A DNA stretch of 7,095 nt from an uncultured Microcoleaceae cyanobacterium (lineage in GTDB: Bacteria > Cyanobacteriota > Cyanobacteriia > Cyanobacteriales > Microcoleaceae). This document shows, in pieces, positions 1 to 4,868 of this stretch. Each line of letters opens with the position of its first letter. The first letter of the stretch is position 1. Made by a program: the position numbers and the translations under genes. The stretch spans positions 1 through 7,095 of the forward strand of contig CALKCV010000559.1 of assembly GCA_938083405.1 (NCBI GenBank), given 5' to 3'. The notes beneath the pieces are model-generated. The model made no database searches and was not told where the DNA came from. It worked only from the letters and a program-made list of their open reading frames with translations.

Positions 1-98
1 ACTTAGGAATAAATTGTAAAACAAACTTCTTAAATGCTAAAGTTGAAAAAAATGTATCCAAGTTGAGCAATTACTATAGCAATCCTAAACGCGAACCA

Positions 99-129
99 GA
101 AACCGGGTTTTTTCTAAAAACCCGGTTTC
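99..129. repeat. GAAACCGGGTTT-family hairpin, copy 1
   Basis: This is a perfect inverted repeat: arms of 14 bp at 99-112 and 116-129 around a 3-base spacer. The arm begins GAAACCGGGTTT, and the same core recurs at 1267-1297 and 4815-4857. It lies 49 bases before the start of the TrpD-like gene. It is preceded at 74-83 by CTATAGCAAT, which also precedes the copy at 4815. It could act as a terminator for a gene to the left or simply be a dispersed palindromic element. No T-run follows on the plus strand, so I favour the dispersed element. Confidence 0.85.
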
Positions 130-178
130 GTAAGATTAGCATTGGAGATAATTAGCAAATTTTAAAGTTTTAAAAACT

Positions 179-1243
179 ATGAGCGAACAGTTTAGAGAAT
201 TATTAAAAAAGGTAGGTAGCGGAGAACATACCCACAAAAATTTAACGCGCGAAGAAGCAGCAATAGCAACAAAAATGATGTTAGTGCAGGAGGCGACTCC
301 GGCTCAAATTGGTGCTTTTATGATTTCTCATCGAATTAAGCGACCTACTCCTGTGGAATTAGCAGGAATGCTGGATGCTTACGATGAGTTGGGGCCGCAA
401 CTTCAACTATTACCAAATAATGAAAAAAAGGTAGTAGTATTTGGTGTCCCTTACGACGGTAGGTCTCGCACGGCCCCAGTGAATGTTATTACTGCTTTAA
501 TCCTAGCTGTTTTTGGGGTTCCTGCGATTATGCACGGTGGGGATTGTATGCCGACTAAATATGGAGTTCCACTCATAGATATTTGGCGGGGTTTGGGGTT
601 AGATTTCTCTCAATTATCTCTGGCAAAAGCGGGAGAATTGTTGGAAAAAACTGGTTTTGGTTTTTTCTATATTCCGAATCATTTTAAGCTGGCTAACGAT
701 TTAGTTACTTATCGAGAGCAAATAGGCAAACGACCTCCTGCTGCTACTGTAGAATTAGTTTGGTCTCCTTATCCAGAAAGCCAGATTCATTTAATGGCTG
801 GTTACGTTCATCCGCCGACAGAAGCTAGGTTTCGAGAAACATTTAATTTGCGGGGGATCACTGATTTTACTTTGGTAAAGGGATTGGAGGGAAGTTGCGA
901 TTTGCATCGCTCTCATACTAATATTGTTGCTATTAATAATCCCAAGGTTCCAGAGGGGTTTGAGTATCTAAAAATAGACCCTCACGATTATGGTTTGGCG
1001 GGTAAGGATGTGGCCTTGGAGTCAACTTCTTGGTTGGTTTCTGCTTTGGAAGAAATTTTACAGGGGAAGCCGTCGGAGTTGAGGAAAAATGTTATTTTGA
1101 ATGGGGGTTTTTGTTTGTGGCGTTTTGGGGTTTGTGGGGATATATCTGAGGGTTTGGTGAAGGCTGAAGAGGCGATCGCTACTGGTAAAGTAGATGAAAA
1201 ACGGGCTGAGATTAAGGAGTTTTTGTTAACGAGTAATAAATAA
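179..1243 (+). CDS. Anthranilate phosphoribosyltransferase family protein (TrpD2/YbiB-like)
   Basis: This 354-residue protein has the two-part layout of the TrpD fold. Residues about 5-75 form the helical N-terminal domain (EEAAIATKMML, ATPAQIGAFMISHRIK). Residues about 85-345 form the glycosyltransferase family 3 domain. The phosphate-binding GTGGD loop of true TrpD is replaced by GVPYDGRSRT (89-98), KHGNR by MHGGD (118-122), and the metal-binding DGLDE segment by GLEGSCD (235-241). The segment ILNGGFCLWRFG (307-318) matches the region of TrpD that reads LNAGA. These changes point to the TrpD2-like branch rather than the tryptophan-pathway enzyme. E. coli YbiB of that branch binds nucleic acid, but the substrate or ligand here is unknown. 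No tryptophan gene is nearby. The ATG at 179 has no clear ribosome binding site, but the N-terminus is full length for the family. Confidence 0.88.
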   Translation: MSEQFRELLKKVGSGEHTHKNLTREEAAIATKMMLVQEATPAQIGAFMISHRIKRPTPVELAGMLDAYDELGPQLQLLPNNEKKVVVFGVPYDGRSRTAPVNVITALILAVFGVPAIMHGGDCMPTKYGVPLIDIWRGLGLDFSQLSLAKAGELLEKTGFGFFYIPNHFKLANDLVTYREQIGKRPPAATVELVWSPYPESQIHLMAGYVHPPTEARFRETFNLRGITDFTLVKGLEGSCDLHRSHTNIVAINNPKVPEGFEYLKIDPHDYGLAGKDVALESTSWLVSALEEILQGKPSELRKNVILNGGFCLWRFGVCGDISEGLVKAEEAIATGKVDEKRAEIKEFLLTSNK

Positions 1244-1266
1244 TTGAGGGTAAAGCTGCAACTCAC

Positions 1267-1297
1267 GAAACCCGGTTTTTTGAAAAAACCGGGTTTC
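1267..1297. repeat. GAAACCGGGTTT-family hairpin, copy 2
   Basis: A perfect inverted repeat with 15-bp arms (1267-1281 and 1283-1297) and a single central base, so the real RNA loop would be larger. The core GAAACCCGGTTT is the reverse complement of the copy-1 arm with one central base changed. It starts 23 bases after the stop of the TrpD-like gene. It could therefore serve as that gene's transcription end, although no T-run follows its right arm. Confidence 0.85.
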
Positions 1298-1325
1298 TGG
1301 GCGAACGAGAATATCCCTTCCAAAA

Positions 1326-1364
1326 GATGAAAAGCGCTCGGAGATTAAAGAGTTTTTGAAATAG
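1326..1364 (+). pseudogene. Vestigial second copy of the TrpD-like gene's 3' end
   Basis: Bases 1326-1358 match 1193-1225, inside the TrpD-like gene, at 28 of 33 positions. Read in frame they give DEKRSEIKEFLK followed by TAG (1362-1364), against DEKRAEIKEFL in the intact gene. Three of the four altered codons are synonymous, which suggests that both copies diverged while being translated. There is no start codon or further gene body, so this is a relic of a homologous gene end. Its stop codon overlaps the ribosome binding site of the antitoxin gene that follows. Confidence 0.7.
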
Positions 1365-1367
1365 GAG
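1363..1367 (+). promoter_or_regulatory. Ribosome binding site of the antitoxin gene
   Basis: AGGAG sits five bases before the ATG at 1373. It is one of the clearest Shine-Dalgarno sequences in the window and fixes the antitoxin start. Confidence 0.75.
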
Positions 1368-1372
1368 TTTTT

Positions 1373-1621
1373 ATGAAAGCAATTAAAGTTATGGGTACAA
1401 TTGATGAAGGAGGAAAATTAGCTTTAGACGCGCCATTGTTAATAGATAAAAACCGACGTGTAGAGGTAATCGTATTAATTTCTGAAACGGCAGATAATGA
1501 TAGCGATGAAGACGAATCAAAAGCAGAAATTCTCAAAAATTTTCGGCAAGCATGGCATGAAGCAATGACCGGTAAAACAATTCCAGTAGCCGAAATTTGG
1601 GAGGGAATTGATGATGAATGA
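1373..1621 (+). CDS. relN: Type II toxin-antitoxin antitoxin, RelN-like
   Basis: An 82-residue acidic protein opening with MKAIKVMGTIDEGGKLALD and continuing into RVEVIVLISE (residues 28-37). This opening is typical of the cyanobacterial RelN-type antitoxins paired with RelE-like toxins, such as the relNEs locus described in Synechocystis PCC 6803. The N-terminal strand-rich half probably makes the DNA-binding dimer. The acidic linker (DNDSDEDES, residues 43-51) and the C-terminal helix (ILKNFRQAWHEAMTGKTIP) would wrap the toxin, and the end (WEGIDDE) is also characteristic. It overlaps the toxin gene by 11 bases, implying coupled translation and self-repression by the complex. The assignment rests on recalled sequence resemblance; the strict antitoxin-toxin order supports it. 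Confidence 0.85.
   Translation: MKAIKVMGTIDEGGKLALDAPLLIDKNRRVEVIVLISETADNDSDEDESKAEILKNFRQAWHEAMTGKTIPVAEIWEGIDDE
1599..1605 (+). promoter_or_regulatory. Ribosome binding site of the toxin gene, inside the antitoxin gene
   Basis: GGGAGGG within the last codons of the antitoxin gene lies five bases before ATG 1611 and eight before ATG 1614. It favours an ATG start over the upstream TTG at 1608. Confidence 0.6.
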
Positions 1622-1991
1622 AAAGTCCGCGATCGAAGTCGAAGCTACATCCGTTTTTAACCGAAATATTCGTCGTTTGACTAAGAAATATCGCAATATA
1701 CGCAAAGACATACAGCCTGTAATCGAACAACTGGAGAGAGGAGAATTACTAGGCGATCGCCTCTCCGGTCTCGATTATTTCGTGTTTAAGTTGCGGGTTC
1801 GCAACAGCGATACTCAAAAAGGAAAAAGTGGTGGCTATCGTCTTATTTATTATCTGAAAATATCAACAACTATCATTTTGTTAACTATTTATTCAAAATC
1901 AGATCGAGACGATATTGCAGTAAGCGATCTCCAGCAAATTATTGTGGCATACGAACAGCGAACGATCGAAGATGAAGAAAATATTAATTAA
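1611..1991 (+). CDS. Type II toxin-antitoxin toxin, RelE/ParE superfamily
   Basis: A 126-residue basic protein with the RelE/ParE fold order. Two N-terminal helices (FNRNIRRLTKKYRNIRKDI and IQPVIEQLERGEL) are followed by a strand core: YFVFKLRVRNSDTQKGKSGG, then YRLIYYL and TIILLTIYSKSDRDDI. The Arg in RVRNSD, the Arg and Tyr of GGYRLIYY and the IYSKSDR end are the typical active-surface positions of these mRNA interferases, which cut mRNA on the ribosome. It directly follows and overlaps the RelN-like antitoxin gene, the usual order. I chose ATG 1611 because of the GGGAGGG upstream; ATG 1614 and TTG 1608 are alternatives that change only the first residues. All core elements are present, so it looks intact. 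ParE-type gyrase inhibition cannot be excluded from sequence alone. Confidence 0.87.
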   Translation: MMNEKSAIEVEATSVFNRNIRRLTKKYRNIRKDIQPVIEQLERGELLGDRLSGLDYFVFKLRVRNSDTQKGKSGGYRLIYYLKISTTIILLTIYSKSDRDDIAVSDLQQIIVAYEQRTIEDEENIN

Positions 1992-2329
1992 GGAGACTCA
2001 ACCTCATCCTCATTTATATCCTGGTTAGGGCTTTCTGTAATTACTACTAAAGATTCGCCAGGTTTTAAAGTAATAACTTCCGCCCCGCCACCCATTGTCG
2101 CGTGTAAAAATGCTTTGGAATTTTTTGCTAAATCTGGAGGCCCTTGAAAAGAACCAATCGAGGGACTGTTTTTCAACTTAGCTAATGGATCGCCAACGGG
2201 GGGTTGAAGTTGCCGATAGCGGGTGTCGATAAAAGATTTGATCTGCTGGAGTAAATCAATTTCGGTTTGTTCTCGAATGTACTCAAGTTTTTTGGCGTAT
2301 TCGTCATCCAGTTGAAAATCGATTTGCAT
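1988..2329 (-). CDS. Small hypothetical protein, antitoxin-like (ribbon-helix-helix type N-terminus)
   Basis: A 113-residue protein. Residues 1-40 (a MQIDFQLDDEYAKKLEYIRE strand-helix, then DLLQQIKSFIDTRYRQL) resemble a ribbon-helix-helix DNA-binding unit. Residues about 47-78 (DPLAKLKNSP, GPPDLAKNSKAFL) resemble the linker found in many cyanobacterial antitoxins that reads roughly DPL..L.G.G.PDL..N...L. The last third (AEVITLKPGESLVVITE followed by an acidic tail) is not part of that pattern and I do not recognise it. No toxin gene accompanies it on this strand. The start is supported by AAGGA eight bases upstream and a TATAAT box. Its stop codon overlaps that of the RelE-type toxin by four bases, tail to tail. 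That it is a real gene is likely; the antitoxin role is inference. Confidence 0.68.
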   Translation of the reverse strand: MQIDFQLDDEYAKKLEYIREQTEIDLLQQIKSFIDTRYRQLQPPVGDPLAKLKNSPSIGSFQGPPDLAKNSKAFLHATMGGGAEVITLKPGESLVVITESPNQDINEDEVESP

Positions 2330-2337
2330 GACTCTAT

Positions 2338-2342
2338 TCCTT
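2338..2342 (-). promoter_or_regulatory. Ribosome binding site of the minus-strand antitoxin-like gene
   Basis: Minus-strand AAGGA lies eight bases before the ATG whose first base is 2329. It supports both the reality and the start of this gene. Confidence 0.6.
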
Positions 2343-2360
2343 TTTTAAGTATTGCGATCT

Positions 2361-2389
2361 ATTATAATGCCTCTGAAGATTGCCTTTAA
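2361..2389 (-). promoter_or_regulatory. Sigma-70-type promoter for the antitoxin-like gene
   Basis: On the minus strand a perfect TATAAT box (2361-2366) is preceded, after 17 bases, by TTAAAG (2384-2389), a weak -35 match at 3 of 6 positions. The -10 box is 31 bases ahead of the start codon, leaving a short leader with its ribosome binding site. The sequence ATTATAAT here is self-complementary, so a plus-strand -10 is also present, but it lacks a -35. Confidence 0.5.
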
Positions 2390-2647
2390 GTCAGTCAGTT
2401 TTCATTACGGAGGATGAATCTCCTCGCCCCAAAGATTCGATGCACCCCAAATTGCTGTCGTTGTCAGCGGCCATGCAAATTGTGACACCCATTTGGTGTC
2501 TGACGCAAAGGCGATCGCCTTTATCCCTACCGGTCGAAACAGTTGCACGCCCTGTATTTTCAATATTCAAGATTCAACATTCCCCCCGAGCATAGATGTA
2601 AAAAAAGCATTGGGAGTATGTAAATCGCGCAAAAAACCTCAAATTTG
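2390..2647. other. Long intergenic stretch without a supported gene
   Basis: About 260 bases between the minus-strand promoter and the nirA promoter. Open frames exist on both strands, but none has a ribosome binding site plus start plus recognisable product; the longest plus-strand one, starting at 2380, has a composition unlike the neighbouring proteins. Visible structures are GACACC/GGTGTC (2484-2489 with 2495-2500) and a 16-bp perfect palindrome around a HIP1 site (2507-2522). A minus-strand frame across 2400-2570 and a plus-strand frame across 2420-2650 stay open without good starts. This could be a decayed gene, but I cannot name it. Confidence 0.5.
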
Positions 2648-2689
2648 GTAGCTAAATACACAGACGATCTCCCGGACAATCTCTATCTT
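2648..2689 (+). promoter_or_regulatory. Probable NtcA-activated nirA promoter
   Basis: GTA (2648-2650), eight bases, then CAC (2659-2661) matches the NtcA site GTA-N8-TAC at five of six positions. After 22 bases comes TATCTT (2684-2689), which fits the TAN3T -10 element. Cyanobacterial class II NtcA promoters have the site centred near -41.5 and 20-24 bases between site and -10. Here the predicted start near 2696 puts the centre at about -41.5. nirA is a standard NtcA target, activated when ammonium is scarce. One half-site mismatch keeps this a prediction. Confidence 0.5.
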
Positions 2690-2789
2690 AAGATAATAAA
2701 TAGACAGTTTTTGAGGGAATTTATCGATCGATGATGAAGATAGATCGGCGAAAAAATTGGCTGTCAAACAACCAAAATATAAGCACTAT

Positions 2790-2794
2790 AGGAG
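2790..2794 (+). promoter_or_regulatory. Ribosome binding site deciding the nirA start
   Basis: AGGAG lies four bases before ATG 2799. The alternative TTG at 2757 has only an A-run before it and no such signal, so 2799 is preferred. Confidence 0.7.
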
Positions 2795-2798
2795 CAAC

Positions 2799-4355
2799 AT
2801 GACTACTGCTAGTAAACCACCTATTAAACTCAACCCAATTGAAAAACTTAAGGCAGAAAAAGATGGACTAGCAGTTCTAGAAGAACTAGAACACTTTGCA
2901 GAAATTGGCTGGGAAAAAGTGGATAAAAAAGATTTAGAACAGCGCCTAAAATGGTTAGGAATTTTTTATCGCCCGGTAACTCCAGGCAAATTTATGTTGC
3001 GCTTGCGGGTTCCTAACGGCTGTCTAAATAGCGAACAAATGCGGTGTCTGGCGGAAATAGTTCAGCGTTATGGCGAAGATGGAAGTGCTGACGTTACTAC
3101 CAGACAAAATATTCAACTGCGGGGCGTGCGTTTGGAAGATATTCCCGATATTTTTAGAAAATTAAAAGCAGTGGGAATTACTAGCATCCAGTCTGGAATG
3201 GATAACGTTAGGAACTTAACCGGTTCTCCAGTATCGGGAATTGATGCGGAAGAATTAATGGATACTCGGGAATTGGTTCAGAAATTGCAAGACATGATTA
3301 CCAATAATGGCGAAGGTAATTATGCTTTTAGCAACCTGCCTCGTAAGTTCAATATTGCCGTTGAAGGGGGGCGGGATAACTCTATTCATTCGGAAATTAA
3401 CGATCTGGCTTTTGTCCCTGCTTACCAAAACGAAGAATTCGGATTTAATGTGGTAGTAGGAGGCTATTTATCCGCACAACGTTGCGCCTTTGCAATTCCT
3501 CTTAATGCTTGGGTTCCTGGTAATGATGATGTGGTGGAATTATCCCGCGCTATTCTAACAGTTTATACCGAGAATGGTTTGGCTGAAGGTTTGCGTTCGA
3601 GTCGGGCGAAAGCGCGGATGATGTGGTTAATTGATAAGTGGGGAGTTGAGAAGTTCCGCGCTGAAGTGGAGAAAGAATTTGGCAAGCCATTATTACCTGC
3701 TGCTGCTAAGGATGAAATGGACCAGGATAAAAAGGATTATCTGGGAGTTCATCCACAAAAACAGGAAGGATTTAGTTATGTGGGTTTGCACGTTCCGGTC
3801 GGTCGTTTGTCGGCGGAGACGATGTTTGAAGTAGCGAGGTTGGCGGAGGTTTATGGTAATGGTGAAATTCGCGCTACTGTGGAGCAAAATTTCATTATTC
3901 CTTATATTGCCAACGAAAATGTGGAGGCTTTTTTGGCAGAACCTTTGCTTGAAAAATTCACGATCGCCCCTTCTACTTTGACGCGATCGCTCATTTCTTG
4001 CACTGGCAACAGATATTGCAATTTTGCCTTGGTTGAAACGAAAGGACGAGGGTTAAAAATTGCTCAAGAATTGGATAAAGAATTAGACATTCCCGATCGA
4101 GTTCGCATCCACTGGACCGGTTGTCCTAATTCTTGCGGACAAGCTCAAATGGGGGATATCGGTTTAATTGGTGCTAAGGTTCGTCAGGACGGTAAAACTG
4201 TAGAGGGCGTTAACCTCTATATGGGTGGAAAAGTGGGTCAAGAGGCCGAACTTGGAAAATTGGTTCAAAAATCGGTTCCTTGCGACGATCTTTTGCCGAT
4301 ATTGCGGCAATTACTCATCGATAACTTTGGGGCTAAAGCGAAGAGTGAAGAGTAG
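2799..4355 (+). CDS. nirA: Ferredoxin-nitrite reductase
   Basis: A cytoplasmic enzyme that reduces nitrite to ammonium with six electrons from reduced ferredoxin, the second step of nitrate assimilation. From ATG 2799 it is 518 residues, normal for cyanobacterial NirA without the C-terminal ferredoxin-like extension found in some species. It shows the duplicated nitrite/sulfite reductase plan. The first half carries TTRQNIQLRG (100-109) and the second half has the related EIRATVEQNFIIPYI. The ligands of the 4Fe-4S cluster bridged to siroheme are complete: Cys401 and Cys407 (CTGNRYC), Cys442 and Cys446 (CPNSC). Ferredoxin-sulfite reductase shares the fold, but length and sequence favour nitrite reductase. 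A probable NtcA promoter lies upstream and a hairpin follows the stop. No nitrate transporter or narB gene adjoins it in this window. Confidence 0.96.
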   Translation: MTTASKPPIKLNPIEKLKAEKDGLAVLEELEHFAEIGWEKVDKKDLEQRLKWLGIFYRPVTPGKFMLRLRVPNGCLNSEQMRCLAEIVQRYGEDGSADVTTRQNIQLRGVRLEDIPDIFRKLKAVGITSIQSGMDNVRNLTGSPVSGIDAEELMDTRELVQKLQDMITNNGEGNYAFSNLPRKFNIAVEGGRDNSIHSEINDLAFVPAYQNEEFGFNVVVGGYLSAQRCAFAIPLNAWVPGNDDVVELSRAILTVYTENGLAEGLRSSRAKARMMWLIDKWGVEKFRAEVEKEFGKPLLPAAAKDEMDQDKKDYLGVHPQKQEGFSYVGLHVPVGRLSAETMFEVARLAEVYGNGEIRATVEQNFIIPYIANENVEAFLAEPLLEKFTIAPSTLTRSLISCTGNRYCNFALVETKGRGLKIAQELDKELDIPDRVRIHWTGCPNSCGQAQMGDIGLIGAKVRQDGKTVEGVNLYMGGKVGQEAELGKLVQKSVPCDDLLPILRQLLIDNFGAKAKSEE

Positions 4356-4364
4356 AGATGTGCC

Positions 4365-4403
4365 AGGGAAGCACGCTAGAAAAAATTGGTCGAGTGCTTC
4401 CCT
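4365..4403 (+). terminator. Probable nirA terminator hairpin
   Basis: A perfect 10-bp inverted repeat, AGGGAAGCAC (4365-4374) with GTGCTTCCCT (4394-4403), begins nine bases after the nirA stop codon. The 19-base loop is long and the following sequence is only moderately T-rich (ATCTTGTTTGCTT), so it could be a terminator or an mRNA-stabilising stem. Its position supports nirA being transcribed alone. Confidence 0.55.
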
Positions 4404-4472
4404 ATCTTGTTTGCTTAAAGCCGGAGCTTTGTGGTAGAATTGTGTTAACTAACAATTAGCTTTTTTCTAAAC

Positions 4473-4505
4473 AATCCTCGTCCTACCTATGAGGGCGGGG
4501 ATTTT
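4473..4505 (+). other. Strong GC-rich hairpin resembling an IS200/IS605 right end or a terminator
   Basis: AATCCTCGTCC (4473-4483) can pair along all 11 bases with GGGCGGGGATT (4493-4503) around a nine-base loop, and TTTT ends at 4505. Two of the pairs are G-U on the plus-strand transcript and would be mismatches on the minus strand, so any RNA function is on the plus strand. From memory, hairpins of this form (AATCC-CG-CC...GGGCGGGGA) are common at the right ends of TnpB-carrying IS200/IS605 elements. No TnpB coding sequence lies before it, so at most an element end survives. A simple terminator is the alternative. Confidence 0.45.
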
Positions 4506-4568
4506 CCGATCGATCCTTCGAGAAGATATTCTCCGCGAGCCTTCCCCGATGAAAGGAAAAGGAGCGTA

Positions 4569-4607
4569 CCCTGGTTTCTCTTACCAGGGAACTGGCCAAG
4601 AAAGGCC
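4569..4607 (-). terminator. Hairpins downstream of the small membrane protein gene
   Basis: Downstream of the minus-strand stop at 4618 are two stems: GGCC/GGCC (4594-4597 with 4604-4607), then CCCTGGT/ACCAGGG, a 7-bp perfect stem (4569-4575 with 4583-4589). On the minus strand the second stem is followed by a pyrimidine-rich run containing CTCCTTTTCC. This is consistent with a transcription end for the minus-strand gene, though not a classical T-run terminator. Confidence 0.4.
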
Positions 4608-4617
4608 GAAGGCGGTG

Positions 4618-4761
4618 CTAAAAGAGCAAATGTAGGAGGGACACGGGGGCAGGAAGCATTTCGCCCCGGAAGTCCAAGAGTTGGACGAGGATGAGGTAGC
4701 CGATCGCTAAAATCAGAGAAATAGCTCCAGTAACAATTGCGACGATTTTTGAACGTTCCAT
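4618..4761 (-). CDS. Small single-span membrane protein (47 residues), conserved cyanobacterial type
   Basis: The reading frame encodes 47 residues, starting MERSKIVAIVTGAISLILAI and continuing GYLILVQLLDFRGEMLPAP. Residues about 6-29 form one clear transmembrane segment. It is preceded by Arg and Lys and followed by an Asp-Phe-Arg-Gly-Glu turn, so the N-terminus probably faces the cytoplasm. From memory, near-identical short proteins containing TGAISL and LVQLLDxRGEM occur in many cyanobacteria as unnamed hypotheticals; the function is unknown. The frame has no strong ribosome binding site (A-rich sequence before the ATG). It lies 107 bases downstream of rluD on the same strand, with repeat DNA between them, so it probably has its own promoter. 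Its size means it is easily missed by gene callers. Confidence 0.72.
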   Translation of the reverse strand: MERSKIVAIVTGAISLILAIGYLILVQLLDFRGEMLPAPVSLLHLLF

Positions 4762-4790
4762 AATTTTTTTTGCTGGTTTTTTAAACTATT

Positions 4791-4857
4791 CTATAGCAAT
4801 GCGTTTACGATCGAGAAACCGGGTTTCGCAGAAGTTACGATCCAGAAACCCGGTTTC
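4791..4857. repeat. GAAACCGGGTTTC dispersed repeat, paired copy 3
   Basis: Two near-palindromic 13-mers, GAAACCGGGTTTC (4815-4827) and GAAACCCGGTTTC (4845-4857), are 17 bases apart. Each is preceded by TTACGATC plus two bases, so the pair is both a direct repeat and, because the cores are reverse complements, an inverted repeat able to form a 13-bp stem. CTATAGCAAT (4791-4800) lies 14 bases before the first core, as it does before the copy at 99. The block fills the space between the rluD stop and the small membrane gene. Confidence 0.8.
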
Positions 4858-4868
4858 TTAGATGTTAA

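Noticed and set aside
988..1323. 111-residue minus-strand open frame across the end of the TrpD-like gene
   Set aside because: It is a shadow of the plus-strand gene, and its N-terminal part is just the translated hairpin repeat (KPGFFKKPGF).
2380..2595. 71-residue plus-strand open frame upstream of nirA
   Set aside because: It has no ribosome binding site, no recognisable domain and a low-complexity Ser/Pro-rich composition unlike the neighbours.
2648..2659. GTA-N6-TAC read as an NtcA site
   Set aside because: NtcA half-sites need an eight-base spacer. The GTA-N8-CAC reading keeps correct spacing to the -10 and is preferred.
2757..2798. Upstream TTG start adding 14 residues to NirA
   Set aside because: The ATG at 2799 has AGGAG four bases before it. 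The extra residues (AVKQPKYKHYRSN) have no ribosome binding site and are not a NirA feature I recognise.
4560..4700. A structured non-coding RNA, suggested by many short stems (GGCC/GGCC, CGGGG/CCCCG, AGTCC/GGACG)
   Set aside because: Most of the right part is explained by the 47-residue minus-strand gene at 4618-4761. I see no RNase P, tmRNA, 6S or group II intron core motifs. The remaining stems are treated as a possible minus-strand terminator.
4815..4857. CRISPR-like repeat-spacer unit
   Set aside because: There are only two 13-base near-palindromes with one 17-base gap and no cas genes; it belongs to the dispersed palindrome family.
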